Positions 42,496 through 56,362 of a stretch of DNA of 64,000 bases are shown one piece after another. Position 1 is the first letter of the stretch; the number at the start of each line of letters is the position of its first letter. Source of the DNA: JAAYHG01 sp012735455. Its GTDB lineage: Bacteria > Bacillota > DTU030 > DUMP01. Where the stretch lies: contig JBMNIX010000002.1 in the NCBI GenBank assembly GCA_050951365.1, positions 1 through 64,000 of the forward strand, written 5' to 3'. The notes beneath the pieces were generated by a model, which did no database searches, had not been told where the DNA came from, and saw only the letters and a program-made list of their open reading frames with translations. The position numbers were made by a program, and so were the translations under genes.

Positions 42496-43485
42496 TTGCA
42501 GGCAGGAAAACTCCCGCCCGAACTATTGGCCCTAAATGTTTTTCCTTTCTTAGGAAAAACCCGCTCGGATGTGTTGCTTCGCCCAGGCATAGGACAAGAC
42601 TGCAGCGTGATCGACCTGGGCACAGAACTGGCTGTGCTGTCCAGTGACCCTATTACCGCCAGCGAGCATAATTTGGGCTACTTGGCCGTACATATTTCCG
42701 CCAATGATATTGCTACCACCGGTGCCGTACCCGTAGGTCTCATGCTGACCCTGCTTCTACCCCCGGGTACCGAACCCGATCTGGTTGGCACAATCATGCG
42801 TGATGTGGATAAGGCAGCCGCCTCCCTTGGTATGGCTGTCCTCGGCGGCCACACAGAATTCACTCCAGCTGTGACCCAACCTGTAGCCTCAGTAACCGCC
42901 CTGGGTCGGGTAAAAAAGGGACAGTACGTTACCGCTGCTGGCGGCAGACCGGGTGACACCCTCCTCTTAACCAAAAGTGCTGCCATGGAAGGAACTGCTA
43001 TCTTGGCCACAGACCTAAAGGAGCTACTCTTACCCCAACTTGGCGCGGCGCTTATCGCTAGTGCACAGGATTTTCTCGGCAGCATAAGTGTTGTTCCTGA
43101 GGGTCTACTTGCCGCAAGAAACGGGGCTAGCGCCATGCACGATGTTACCGAAGGCGGCATCCTCGGGGCCTGTTCAGAACTGGCTGCAGCTTCAAGCTGC
43201 AGCGTTGAGCTCTGGGCGGATAAAGTGCCCCTGGCACCAGAGACTGTGGCCATTTGCCGCTTCCTAGGCCTCGATCCCCTAGGCCTCATCGGCAGCGGCG
43301 CTCTACTTATCGCGGCACCTGACCCTGAAACCATCACCAACGCCTTGCAAGAGGCCAACATTCCCGTTACAGCCATTGGCCGCCTACTTTCGGCTGAGAA
43401 AGGATCGTGGCTCGTGCAGGGCAACGAACGCCGGCCCCTTATACCACCGGAGCGTGACGAACTTTATCGCGCCTTGGGAGAATAA
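42496..43485 (+). CDS. AIR synthase-related protein (HypE/ThiL/SelD-like fold)
   Basis: About 329 residues. The PurM-type fold shows GIGQDCSVIDLG (metal/ATP loop), SSDPITASEHNLGYLAVHISANDI, GGHTEFTP and MHDVTEGGILGACSELA. Related enzymes use ATP to activate an amide, thiamine phosphate, selenide or carbamoyl groups. The group-defining residues do not let me choose between them, and no hyp, thi or sel gene is close. TTG 42496 is preferred (GGAG and AGGGGG in front); GTG 42472 is the longer alternative. Confidence 0.85.
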   Translation: MQAGKLPPELLALNVFPFLGKTRSDVLLRPGIGQDCSVIDLGTELAVLSSDPITASEHNLGYLAVHISANDIATTGAVPVGLMLTLLLPPGTEPDLVGTIMRDVDKAAASLGMAVLGGHTEFTPAVTQPVASVTALGRVKKGQYVTAAGGRPGDTLLLTKSAAMEGTAILATDLKELLLPQLGAALIASAQDFLGSISVVPEGLLAARNGASAMHDVTEGGILGACSELAAASSCSVELWADKVPLAPETVAICRFLGLDPLGLIGSGALLIAAPDPETITNALQEANIPVTAIGRLLSAEKGSWLVQGNERRPLIPPERDELYRALGE

Positions 43486-43543
43486 AAAAAGACGAGGGAA
43501 GCTGTACCCCGCGGCCAGCAGGGACCTCCCTCGTCTTTTCTTT
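43484..43543. terminator. Bidirectional terminator between the AIR-synthase-like gene and cstA
   Basis: AAAAAAAGACGAGGGA and TCCCTCGTCTTTTCTTT form a long stem with T-runs on both strands. Confidence 0.9.
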
Positions 43544-43583
43544 AGGTTTCTTGATTCAGTGCTTAGCCAGCTGTCTCTTCTAT

Positions 43584-45200
43584 CTAGGCGCCTACACTGG
43601 GACCACTCTTCTTGATCCGGCTCAGTGTATTCGTAGCCTCAATAACCAGGAAGATGGCCAAGACAAACAACAGGATTCCTGGAATACCCAGCACCAGATT
43701 ACCTTTGACCAGGTTGTCGCGGATAAGGAATACTAAGGCAGTTAGGGTGGCTACAACCATGAAAATCATGGGATAGAATGTGACACGATTGTCACGGCCC
43801 AGTTTAGCTAGCCACACCGACACGGCCAATAGCGCCAAACCGGCCAGGAGCTGGTTAGAGGAACCGAAGATCGGCCAGATTTCACTCCACTTACCGGAGA
43901 GGGCTAAAGCACCGGCCAGGAGTACGGTAATTAGGGTGCCCAAGTACTTGTTAGCCAAGGATGGTATCCTTGTGGCAAAAAACTCCTCCCAGGCATAACG
44001 AGCAAGCCGGGTTGCGGTATCCAGGGAGGTAAGGCAGAATGCGTTTAGGGCCAGGGCCCCGAAGGTAGTGCCAAAAGCCACCGGCACACCATAGTAGTTC
44101 ATGAACTGGCCAACACCCGCCGCGAATAGCCCGGTAGGCCCTCCCATTTCGGCCAGGGTTTTTGTATAACCTTCCTTTGTCAAGAAAGCTACAGTAGCCA
44201 AGGCCACCAGTGCTAAGAGACCTTCGATCAACATAGCACCGTAGCCCACCATCCGTGCATCGCGTTCATTGGCCAGCTGCTTAGCCGTGGTTCCGGAGGA
44301 GACCAGGGAATGGAAACCAGAGATGGCACCACAGGCCACAGTGACAAAGAGCATGGGAAAAAGCAGGCCGCCCGAGGTCTTAAATGAAGTAAAAGCCGGG
44401 TATTGAAGACTCGGGTTGCCGATGAGCAGACCTAGCAAAGCCCCTATCAAGCTGGCATAAAGAAGGAACGAGTTCAGGTAGTCACGGGGCTGGAGCAAAA
44501 TCCAGACTGGAAGAGTTGCCGCTACAAAGATGTAAACCAGAGTAAAATAGGTCCAGAACTTTGCCGAGGCCTGAAGAGGAAACTGCACACCAATGAAGAC
44601 ACAAAGGAAGAGCAGGATAACGCCAACCACTGTACCCACACCCAGGGGCACGTTATAGCGGTAGATGGCCAAACCGAACGCCACAGCCAGAACCATGAAC
44701 AGAATCGATGTGGTGGCCACAGCTGGAACAGAAACAAAGGTATTGACCACCAGGATTGTAAACACAGCTACGACCAGCACTAAGGCTAAATAAGAAAATC
44801 CCAGGAATAGAAACTGGCCCCGCTCACCGATATGGCGCCGTACAATCTCACCAATGGACTTTCCTTCGTGACGCACCGACGCCACCAAGGCAGTCAAGTC
44901 GTGGACACCGCCAAAGAAGATGCTGCCAATAACAACCCAGAGGAAAACAGGCACCCAACCAAACACTGCCGCTGCCACCGGACCTGTGATGGGCCCGGCG
45001 CCTGCAATACTGGCGAAGTGGTGTCCTAGAAGCACCGGCGCCGGGGCGGGCACATAGTCCACACCATCATGCATGGTGTGAGCCGGAGTCTTGGCATTGG
45101 CGTCCAGCTTCAGCACCTTCTCGGCAACGTAGCGCCCATAGAAGACATAGCCGATAAAGAGCATGATGCCGCCGAAGACAACCATCACTGTTGTGCTCAC
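43584..45200 (-). CDS. cstA: CstA family transporter (carbon starvation / pyruvate symporter type)
   Basis: 538 residues, about 14-16 membrane helices. Conserved features: PVLLGHHFASIAGAGPITGP near residue 55, GAISGFHSLVSSGTTAKQL and LTSLDTATRLARYAWEE. The family includes CstA and BtsT, proton-coupled pyruvate or peptide importers. GTG 45200 overlaps the stop of the upstream gene by four bases. A LytS/LytT two-component system lies upstream on the same strand, the same arrangement by which BtsS/BtsR controls BtsT, so pyruvate is a reasonable ligand. Confidence 0.92.
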   Translation of the reverse strand: MSTTVMVVFGGIMLFIGYVFYGRYVAEKVLKLDANAKTPAHTMHDGVDYVPAPAPVLLGHHFASIAGAGPITGPVAAAVFGWVPVFLWVVIGSIFFGGVHDLTALVASVRHEGKSIGEIVRRHIGERGQFLFLGFSYLALVLVVAVFTILVVNTFVSVPAVATTSILFMVLAVAFGLAIYRYNVPLGVGTVVGVILLFLCVFIGVQFPLQASAKFWTYFTLVYIFVAATLPVWILLQPRDYLNSFLLYASLIGALLGLLIGNPSLQYPAFTSFKTSGGLLFPMLFVTVACGAISGFHSLVSSGTTAKQLANERDARMVGYGAMLIEGLLALVALATVAFLTKEGYTKTLAEMGGPTGLFAAGVGQFMNYYGVPVAFGTTFGALALNAFCLTSLDTATRLARYAWEEFFATRIPSLANKYLGTLITVLLAGALALSGKWSEIWPIFGSSNQLLAGLALLAVSVWLAKLGRDNRVTFYPMIFMVVATLTALVFLIRDNLVKGNLVLGIPGILLFVLAIFLVIEATNTLSRIKKSGPSVGA

Positions 45201-45778
45201 TCTAAAACCCCCTTTGCAAGCTTCTTCAGCCCTCTTAACGAGAGCAATGGCGCAGAACCCCTACCCTCCTTTCTAGCCTGCATGTGGTAGACCTGTTGTA
45301 CCACACGCCCAGCCTTATTGCTGTACACCTGGTTGGCTGCCAGGTCTACTGCCAGGAGCCGCACGTCACACCATCCTTGTAGAAGAAAACGAAAGTTCCG
45401 GCTATAGCAAAAGCGCTGCACAAGAGCTGCTGCGTTTCCTATAACCCCTCCTTGTGCCACCATTACACCGGTAAGAACAGTAGACATATGTTCTTCACTG
45501 GGCTGCACCAAAACGGGAACAAGATCTTTTAGTCGGGCACTGAATTCAGCTACAGCAGCGGCGGTCACTTCAGGGAAAGCCTTAAGTAGAACAATCTCAC
45601 AGTTCTCGTACGCGAAAAGGGTAAATTCCCTTAGCAAGATGTACTTTTCGTTACGTGCCTTGAAACGGGCAGTGAGATCATAGTGCTGACCAGCCATCTC
45701 TTCATTCAAGGTGACATCATAAAAACGCGAAAAGCGGTGGACCAGGTTCTGAATATACTCGTCTAGCGTAATTTGCAT
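45197..45778 (-). CDS. Hypothetical protein translated together with cstA
   Basis: 193 residues from ATG 45778, following CGGGGGAA. Soluble, mixed helix/strand; the pattern AYENCEIVLLKAFPEVTAAAVAEF and a Cys pair further on are visible but no family is recognised. Its TGA overlaps the cstA GTG by four bases, so it must be made together with CstA and may act on transport or signalling. Confidence 0.75.
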   Translation of the reverse strand: MQITLDEYIQNLVHRFSRFYDVTLNEEMAGQHYDLTARFKARNEKYILLREFTLFAYENCEIVLLKAFPEVTAAAVAEFSARLKDLVPVLVQPSEEHMSTVLTGVMVAQGGVIGNAAALVQRFCYSRNFRFLLQGWCDVRLLAVDLAANQVYSNKAGRVVQQVYHMQARKEGRGSAPLLSLRGLKKLAKGVLE

Positions 45779-45813
45779 GCCATGTTCCCCCGTTTTTGAA
45801 GATATCAAAAAAA

Positions 45814-45879
45814 GAGCCAGTTTGCCAGCATTCAGGGTTAACCGGGCCTGATTTGGACCTGAACGGGGCTTATTGGCTC
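45814..45879 (-). terminator. Terminator-like structure between lytT and the cstA unit
   Basis: Minus strand GAGCCA (45879-45874) pairs with TGGCTC (45819-45814) before TTTTTTT, with an inner CCTGAA/TTCAGG pairing. It separates the two-component genes from the transporter genes. Confidence 0.55.
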
Positions 45880-45884
45880 CTGAA
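45847..45884 (-). promoter_or_regulatory. Phased direct repeats, possible LytTR operator
   Basis: TTCAGG (minus strand) occurs at 45884-45879 and 45863-45858, and a related ATCAGG at 45852-45847. Spacings of 21 and 11 bases put all three on one DNA face, as is usual for LytTR-domain binding sites. They lie before the hypothetical gene-cstA unit. Confidence 0.45.
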
Positions 45885-45890
45885 GGGTAA

Positions 45891-46679
45891 TCAGAGTGTC
45901 AAACCTAATCGTTCTTTTAGGCTTTGAGCCAACCTGCGGCTAACAGGGATTTCTGTGCGATTCTCGTCCCCCATAATCAAGAGGTAGCTGCCATGGAACC
46001 AAGGAATTACCTCGGCAATGCGGTCCAAGTTGACCACGTAGCCCTTGTGGACCCTGAGAAAACGGTGCCCTAGACGCTCCTCCAGTTCCAAGAGAGAGGA
46101 ACGCACCTGGTACTCTTCGCCTCCCGCTTTCAGCACTGTATCGCCCTCGTGGCAGGTGGCAAAAACGATTTCCCGCACAGGCAAAAGGATTATACGGCCG
46201 CCATGTTCCACAGGAACACGTGCCTCGCACTCATCCCGCACCTTGGCTAGGAGCGATCTTAAACTCGCCGCGAACTCCTCCTGCCCTCTCCCTTTACTGC
46301 GGTCAAGAAGACGCTCTACTGTTTGCAGCACCCGCTCCTCTTGAAAGGGTTTAAGAAGGTAGTCTACTGCACTCACCTCAAAAGCCTCTAAGGCATACTG
46401 ATCATAGGCGGTGGCAAAAACAAAAAAGGGTACCGGGTCCATGTCATTAATAATCTGCCGCGCCACGGCGAAGCCATCCGGCGGCGGCATCCTAACATCC
46501 AGAAATAACACATCTGGGTTCAACTTGCGCGTAAGATTAATGGCTCTTTGACCGCTGTCGGCCTCGGCCACCACCTCTACCCGGTCAGTAGCTGTCAGCA
46601 GGTAGCGCAGCTCGCGCCGGGCTGGTTCTTCGTCGTCGACCAAAACCGCTCGCAGCTTAACTGGCCGGTCGTTCAGCAT
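45891..46679 (-). CDS. LytT/BtsR-like response regulator
   Basis: 262 residues. The receiver domain carries VDDEEPARREL, phospho-Asp in LFLDVRMPPPDG (about residue 61) and Lys in DYLLKPFQEE; the C-terminal LytTR DNA-binding domain runs from about residue 150 (VRSSLLELEERLGHRFLRVHKGYVVNLDRI). It is the cognate regulator of the sensor kinase whose stop it overlaps (ATG 46679 lies within that gene). Confidence 0.93.
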   Translation of the reverse strand: MLNDRPVKLRAVLVDDEEPARRELRYLLTATDRVEVVAEADSGQRAINLTRKLNPDVLFLDVRMPPPDGFAVARQIINDMDPVPFFVFATAYDQYALEAFEVSAVDYLLKPFQEERVLQTVERLLDRSKGRGQEEFAASLRSLLAKVRDECEARVPVEHGGRIILLPVREIVFATCHEGDTVLKAGGEEYQVRSSLLELEERLGHRFLRVHKGYVVNLDRIAEVIPWFHGSYLLIMGDENRTEIPVSRRLAQSLKERLGLTL

Positions 46680-48354
46680 CTACCCCCACCTCCTTAGGAA
46701 TAGAAAAGCGTACGGTGGTCCCTTGGCCGGGGGTGCTTTCAATCCTAAGACCATGCTCGGGCCCATAAATGTTCCGCATACGCGCATCAACATTGTAGAG
46801 ACCGATTCCGCCGCTGGGTGGCAGCCCGCGCCGGACAGAGTTCAAGGTGCCAGAATCCATACCAACCCCAGTGTCAGCCACCATGAGGGAAATCATTTTT
46901 TCATCTGACTCAACCTTAATCAGCACCCTGCCGCCCTCGGGCTTAGGACCAATGCCGTGTTTGACAGCGTTTTCTACCAACGGCTCCACTGTCAGGCGAG
47001 GAAGGCGTGTAGAGAGGAGTTCTGGCGGTACCTCTTCTATCAGATCAAGTTTGTGGCCAAAGCGTGCTTTCTCCAAGGCCAGATACGCCCGCACGTGGGC
47101 CAGCTCTTCCCCCAGGGTACTAAAATCACCGGCGCGCTCCAGGTTACGGCGAAAATAGGCCGCTAGGTCCAAGAGCAGGCTACGTGCCATACTGGGATCG
47201 GTACGGCAATAAGAGACTATGGTATTGATGGCATTAAAGAGAAAGTGGGGGTTAATCTGCGCCTGCAGGGCAGTCAGTTCCGCCTGGGCTGCTAGTTCAG
47301 CCCTCCGGGATACTTCGGCCAATTCCAGTTGCGTTGAAAAAAGCTGCGAGAGTCCCGCTGCCACCTCCATATCTACCGGCGTTATCTCCTCAGCGCGGGC
47401 CCGATACAGCTTTAGGGTTCCCACCACTCGCCCCTGACAGTAAAGGGGCACAATGATGCCAGAACCGAGGGGACAGTTTGGGTAGTTGCAGCCAATGTCT
47501 TCAGGAGACTGCGCCACCTCCAAATGTCCCTCCTTCAGGACCCGGGCTGTAGCCTGAGTAAGATAAGGGCTCCCAGCACGGTGGTGATTAGCCCCCAGCC
47601 CTACATGCACCAGCACCTTTTCCCGATCTGTAAAGGCCACTGCGTCAACCCCTGTGAGTTCTTGGATGATGCGCGCCGTGTACCCAGCCGAACTTTCCGT
47701 AAGGCCGCGCTTCAAGTGCGGAAGGGAGAGGCGCGCAATCTCTAAGACTTTTTGTGTCTGTGTAGCACCAATCCGGTCTCCCTCAGCTTGCAAGCTGCTT
47801 AGTATAGTAATAAAGATGGCTACGCCAGCCCCGTTCACCAAGATCATGGGCAGACCAATCACTTTGACCAGGGCCAAGCTCTCGGCAAAGGGGCGCGCCA
47901 CCAGGAGGATGATGACCATCTGCATTGCCTCGGCAAACAGACCAGTGGCCAACCCCACTTCCCAGTCTATCTTCCGCACCCGTGTCGCCAATATACCCCC
48001 AAGGAGACCCTCCAGGGCGGTGGAGAGTCCGCAGGCCAGGCCTGTGAATCCACCCAGAGACCAGCGGTGCAGCCCAGCTATGGCCCCAGCCCCCAGCCCC
48101 ACCCAGGGGCCTCCTAAAAGCCCGGCTACCACAGCGCCCACGGCACGGGAGTTGGCTATGGCGCCCTGCACCTCAATTCCAAAGTAGGTTCCGAGCAGGG
48201 TGAATATTCCGAAACCAATAGTTATAATGATCTTGTCCCGCCCGCTGGCTACCTTAGCCAACATGCGCCGGAAAATAGGCATCCGGCTAAAGACAAAGGC
48301 ACTAGTGGCAACCACACACATGCGAACAGCCAGCTCTCTAAGGAGCGGAAACAT
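46657..48354 (-). CDS. LytS/BtsS-like sensor histidine kinase
   Basis: 565 residues. N-terminal 5TM-Lyt domain (membrane segments, with GAIANSRAVGAVVAGLLGGP and GGFTGLACGLST), a GAF-like domain (about 215-350) containing CNYPNCPLGSGIIVPL, then the His_kinase motif ALQAQINPHFLFNAINTIV and HATPase boxes VEPLVENAVKHGI, DTGVGMD and GIGLYNVDARM. Members sense pyruvate or wall-related signals at the membrane. ATG 48354 has AGGGGTGAGGACAG upstream. Confidence 0.93.
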   Translation of the reverse strand: MFPLLRELAVRMCVVATSAFVFSRMPIFRRMLAKVASGRDKIIITIGFGIFTLLGTYFGIEVQGAIANSRAVGAVVAGLLGGPWVGLGAGAIAGLHRWSLGGFTGLACGLSTALEGLLGGILATRVRKIDWEVGLATGLFAEAMQMVIILLVARPFAESLALVKVIGLPMILVNGAGVAIFITILSSLQAEGDRIGATQTQKVLEIARLSLPHLKRGLTESSAGYTARIIQELTGVDAVAFTDREKVLVHVGLGANHHRAGSPYLTQATARVLKEGHLEVAQSPEDIGCNYPNCPLGSGIIVPLYCQGRVVGTLKLYRARAEEITPVDMEVAAGLSQLFSTQLELAEVSRRAELAAQAELTALQAQINPHFLFNAINTIVSYCRTDPSMARSLLLDLAAYFRRNLERAGDFSTLGEELAHVRAYLALEKARFGHKLDLIEEVPPELLSTRLPRLTVEPLVENAVKHGIGPKPEGGRVLIKVESDEKMISLMVADTGVGMDSGTLNSVRRGLPPSGGIGLYNVDARMRNIYGPEHGLRIESTPGQGTTVRFSIPKEVGVDAERPAS

Positions 48355-48408
48355 CTGTCCTCACCCCTCGTCTCAAAACTATAAACCGGGGCCAGGGTTG
48401 ATTGGCCC

Positions 48409-49476
48409 CTAAACATTGAAGCGGAAGTTCATGATATCCCCGTCCTGTACGACATAATCCTTCCCCTCTAGACGCAGGAGCCCCTTTTCCTTGAGCTTCG
48501 CAAGACTCTGTTCACGGGCCATGTCCTCATACACTGCCACCTCAGCTCGAATAAATCCGCGCTCGATGTCCGAATGTATCTTGCCTGCCGCCTGTTTCGC
48601 TGTAGTTCCCTGACGAATGGTCCAGGCTTTCACCTCATCGCTACCAACGGTGAAGTAAGAGATTAGATCCAGATAGGCGTAGGCAACTTGGGCCAGGCGA
48701 GTCACGCCCGGTTCGCTCACTCCCAGATCAGCCAAGAACACCTCCCGCTCCTCCAGCGGTAACCGCTCTATCTCTTCCTCTAGCTGAGCACAGACTACCA
48801 ACACGGGAAGTTTACGCTCCTTAGCATAGCTCTCGAGCTCTCTTTGCCCCCGTGCCGCATTATTTTTTAGTCCCTCTTCACTGGTATTTAGAACAACCAG
48901 CAGCGGTTTATCCGTGTACAAACCATAGTTCTTGAGGGGTAAACGTTCATCTTCGCTGAGGCCCAGGGAGACCACAGGCTGCTCGTTTTCTAAGGCTTCT
49001 TTCGCCTGGCGGAGCACTTCTTCCTCACCAGGTATCCCTGTCCCTGCCTTTTTCCCTTTTGCCAAGCGCTCTAAGCGTTTTTCCACCACTGCCAGGTCAC
49101 TAAGGATAAGCTCGGCCATGAGATCCTTAAGATCCCGTAATGGATTCGGCGCATCCGCTAGGCCAACCGCCGGATTATAGAACCCACGTAAAATGGCAAC
49201 TAGAGCATCTGCATCCCTGAGTGGACCAGCGAACTCGCTGGCCCCACCACCTGGCGTCAGGCCAGGAATGTCCAATACCTGAATCTGCGCGTAGGTAGTC
49301 ACTCTGGGCTGAAAAAGACCGCTGAGGAAATCCACCCGCTTATCCGGTACTCGGGCAACACCAACGTGACTCCCCCTGGCCCCGGCAAAACTAGACGTGG
49401 CTGCCTCTGCCCCGGTGAGAAGGTTGAAAAAAGTTGTCTTCCCCGCCAGTGGCAGCCCCACGAGACCTATCTTCAT
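48409..49476 (-). CDS. ychF: YchF/Obg-family ATPase
   Basis: 355 residues from ATG 49476 (CCAAGGAGG upstream). P-loop GLPLAGKTTFFNLLTG differs from the usual GLPNVGKSTLF, so it may be a diverged member. VLDIPGLTPGG (G3), a helical coiled-coil insert, and the C-terminal TGS-like domain ending QDGDIMNFRFNV are conserved. YchF binds ribosomes and hydrolyses ATP rather than GTP in known cases. Confidence 0.88.
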   Translation of the reverse strand: MKIGLVGLPLAGKTTFFNLLTGAEAATSSFAGARGSHVGVARVPDKRVDFLSGLFQPRVTTYAQIQVLDIPGLTPGGGASEFAGPLRDADALVAILRGFYNPAVGLADAPNPLRDLKDLMAELILSDLAVVEKRLERLAKGKKAGTGIPGEEEVLRQAKEALENEQPVVSLGLSEDERLPLKNYGLYTDKPLLVVLNTSEEGLKNNAARGQRELESYAKERKLPVLVVCAQLEEEIERLPLEEREVFLADLGVSEPGVTRLAQVAYAYLDLISYFTVGSDEVKAWTIRQGTTAKQAAGKIHSDIERGFIRAEVAVYEDMAREQSLAKLKEKGLLRLEGKDYVVQDGDIMNFRFNV

Positions 49477-49607
49477 GCTGTTCCTCCTTGGATAAGACCA
49501 CTTCTTGCTAATCATTATACCACAGGAGTTTCCACCTGCCACCCCTTGACCTTCGAGCGTCCGTAGGCTAAGCTTCTAAAGGAGATAAGCGAGGGAGGTT
49601 TGCTAGA

Positions 49608-49874
49608 ATGAAAATCATCGCCTATCCCCCCTACGATGCCCTCCTGGGAGAAAAAGAACTCAACCTCGAACTCAAGGGTGTCACCTTGTGGGACTTGCTG
49701 CAGGCCCTAGCTGCAAAATATCCCGCTTTTGCGCAAGAACTACCGGAGGAAAGCACAGACGAAGCTCTGCGTAGCCGCCTTTTGCCCTTAGGGCCTGGAC
49801 GCGTCTACTCAGTGGCGGATGTTCTCGGCAACAACGATATAGTCAAACTCTTCCCTCCTGTTTCCGGAGGCTAA
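49608..49874 (+). CDS. MoaD/ThiS-like sulfur-carrier protein
   Basis: 88 residues ending VSGG, the C-terminal Gly-Gly that is activated as a thiocarboxylate. The beta-grasp pattern VTLWDLLQALAAKYPAF and NGNNDIVKLFPP-like end are typical of molybdopterin synthase small subunits, including those serving tungsten enzymes. GGGAGG lies before the ATG. No moaE, moeB or thi genes are next to it. Confidence 0.88.
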   Translation: MKIIAYPPYDALLGEKELNLELKGVTLWDLLQALAAKYPAFAQELPEESTDEALRSRLLPLGPGRVYSVADVLGNNDIVKLFPPVSGG

Positions 49875-50070
49875 AATTAACAAGAGCTATATCTTAACCA
49901 AGAATCGCACATCCGGCTTGTTATTTTTGTAACAAATGTTATAAGTAAGAAGTGAAAGAACCCCAAGAAAAGAGGTTATCTCCTTTTTTAACCCTGCTAT
50001 CAAAACCCTCGGCGTGTCAATTTGTGTCAATAAAAGGGGGGGGTAAAGTAAGACCCTAGTTCGGCATGCC

Positions 50071-50099
50071 TTGACTAAATTCTGTTTTTGTGTGATAAT
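50071..50099 (+). promoter_or_regulatory. Sigma-A promoter of the 46-residue protein gene
   Basis: -35 TTGACT (50071-50076), 17-base spacer, -10 GATAAT (50094-50099). The stretch 49875-50070 holds no gene I can support; a small TTGTTA/TAACAA hairpin lies near 49918. Confidence 0.8.
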
Positions 50100-50146
50100 A
50101 TGGAGAATATAAGGGTATCCTAAAGTTTCGGAAGGAGGTCGAGATT

Positions 50147-50287
50147 ATGAAGCGGAGATTGGAATCCCTCGTCAAGGAACGCGATCAGCTCCTGGATGAA
50201 TGGGTAGAAGATAAAGAAAGCCGCCTCAAGCTACTTGTCAGATTGATGGATCTGGAAGACGAGATTGCTTCAGAACGTACCGCCTAA
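50147..50287 (+). CDS. Small charged coiled-coil protein, 46 residues
   Basis: ATG 50147 with GGAAGGAGG eight bases upstream, its own promoter and terminator. Sequence rich in Glu, Lys, Arg and Leu, with a helical heptad pattern (ESLVKERDQLLDEWVEDKES). Length and helical hairpin recall small Spo0E-like phosphatases, but the SQELD motif is missing, so no function is assigned. Confidence 0.75.
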   Translation: MKRRLESLVKERDQLLDEWVEDKESRLKLLVRLMDLEDEIASERTA

Positions 50288-50301
50288 ACGGTGAATACTA
50301 G

Positions 50302-50338
50302 AGGCCCAGGGCCTAAAACCCTGGGCCTTAGTTTTTTC
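50302..50338 (+). terminator. Terminator of the 46-residue protein gene
   Basis: AGGCCCAGGG and CCCTGGGCCT arms with TAGTTTTTTC after. Confidence 0.9.
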
Positions 50339-50404
50339 TTCCCAACTACTTAACCGCTTCTCTGCAGCACACCCCAGTTATCCCCAACCCTTAAATGCCT
50401 TAAA

Positions 50405-50446
50405 TGCAGCAATGCCGCACCTCTGAGAAGTGCGGCATCGGCAAAA
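50405..50446 (-). terminator. Terminator of the rRNA operon
   Basis: Minus strand GATGCCGCACTTCTC pairs with GAGGTGCGGCATT directly after 5S rRNA. Confidence 0.85.
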
Positions 50447-50452
50447 CAGAAT

Positions 50453-50564
<112 letters not shown>

Positions 50565-50620
50565 AAATATTAGTCGTGAGTCTAACCACTGAAGACCAAA
50601 TTTGCACCTTCAAAACAAAA

Positions 50621-53599
<2,979 letters not shown>

Positions 53600-53683
53600 T
53601 TCTGTTTTCAAGGTACAGGTTTGGCTTAACACCTTTAGCTTTCGGCTCCTGGATAGCCAACCGCTAAATGCTAATTGTTAACA

Positions 53684-53759
53684 TGGTGGAGATGAGCGGG
53701 CTCGAACCGCTGACCCCCTGCTTGCAAAGCAGGTGCTCTCCCAGCTGAGCTACACCCCC
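53684..53759 (-). tRNA. tRNA-Ala (TGC anticodon)
   Basis: In the 16S-23S spacer; loop with TGC, acceptor GGGGGTG, T loop TTCGAGC, CCA encoded at 53684-53686. Confidence 0.96.
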
Positions 53760-53765
53760 ACAAAA

Positions 53766-53842
<77 letters not shown>

Positions 53843-54049
53843 ATGTTCTTGGTCGTTGGTCGGTGGGTCGTTAGGCCCAAAACCACACCAACTACCAACT
53901 TTATATAACCAAACAGAGGAAGGAACCTGTGTCTTCGACCTCAGAAGAACCCAAAAGGTTGAGTTGTAGAGTCAGCCAAGGCGGCAGTATCGCGGCTTCC
54001 TTGCGGTTACCTACGACTTACCACCAACGACTAACGTCTAACATGCTCT

Positions 54050-56034
<1,985 letters not shown>

Positions 56035-56161
56035 AAACCTTGCTAAGGCATCTCGCCTTAATACTTCCTGGGCTCTTATCAGTCGTCACTGACCACAAGT
56101 TCGCCTTCCTCTGTTTAGTTGTCAAGGTGCTCCCATGTGACTAGTGCCTCATGGCTCATTT

Positions 56162-56190
56162 ATCTTAGCACAACCTTCGACGACTGTCAA
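56162..56190 (-). promoter_or_regulatory. rRNA operon promoter P1 (proximal)
   Basis: Minus strand -35 TTGACA (56185-56190), 17 bases, -10 TAAGAT (56162-56167). A second, weaker site has TTGACA at 56290-56295 and CTTAGA at 56266-56271. The CTTGACAACTAAACAGAG stretch near 56120 resembles an antitermination leader. The remaining 56191-56362 shows no gene. Confidence 0.7.
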
Positions 56191-56362
56191 GCGCTGTCCG
56201 CGTCTTGCACACAGCCCTTCAAAGCCGTTCGTCGGATGGCGAAACTTAGTTTACCACTGCCTTCGTCTAAGCGCAACCTGCGCTATTTTTGTCAAAGGAT
56301 TATTTCAAGCCCTTAGCTGCGTTGGTTATGGTTTATTCTTCGTTACGCTCGTTAATGCACAA

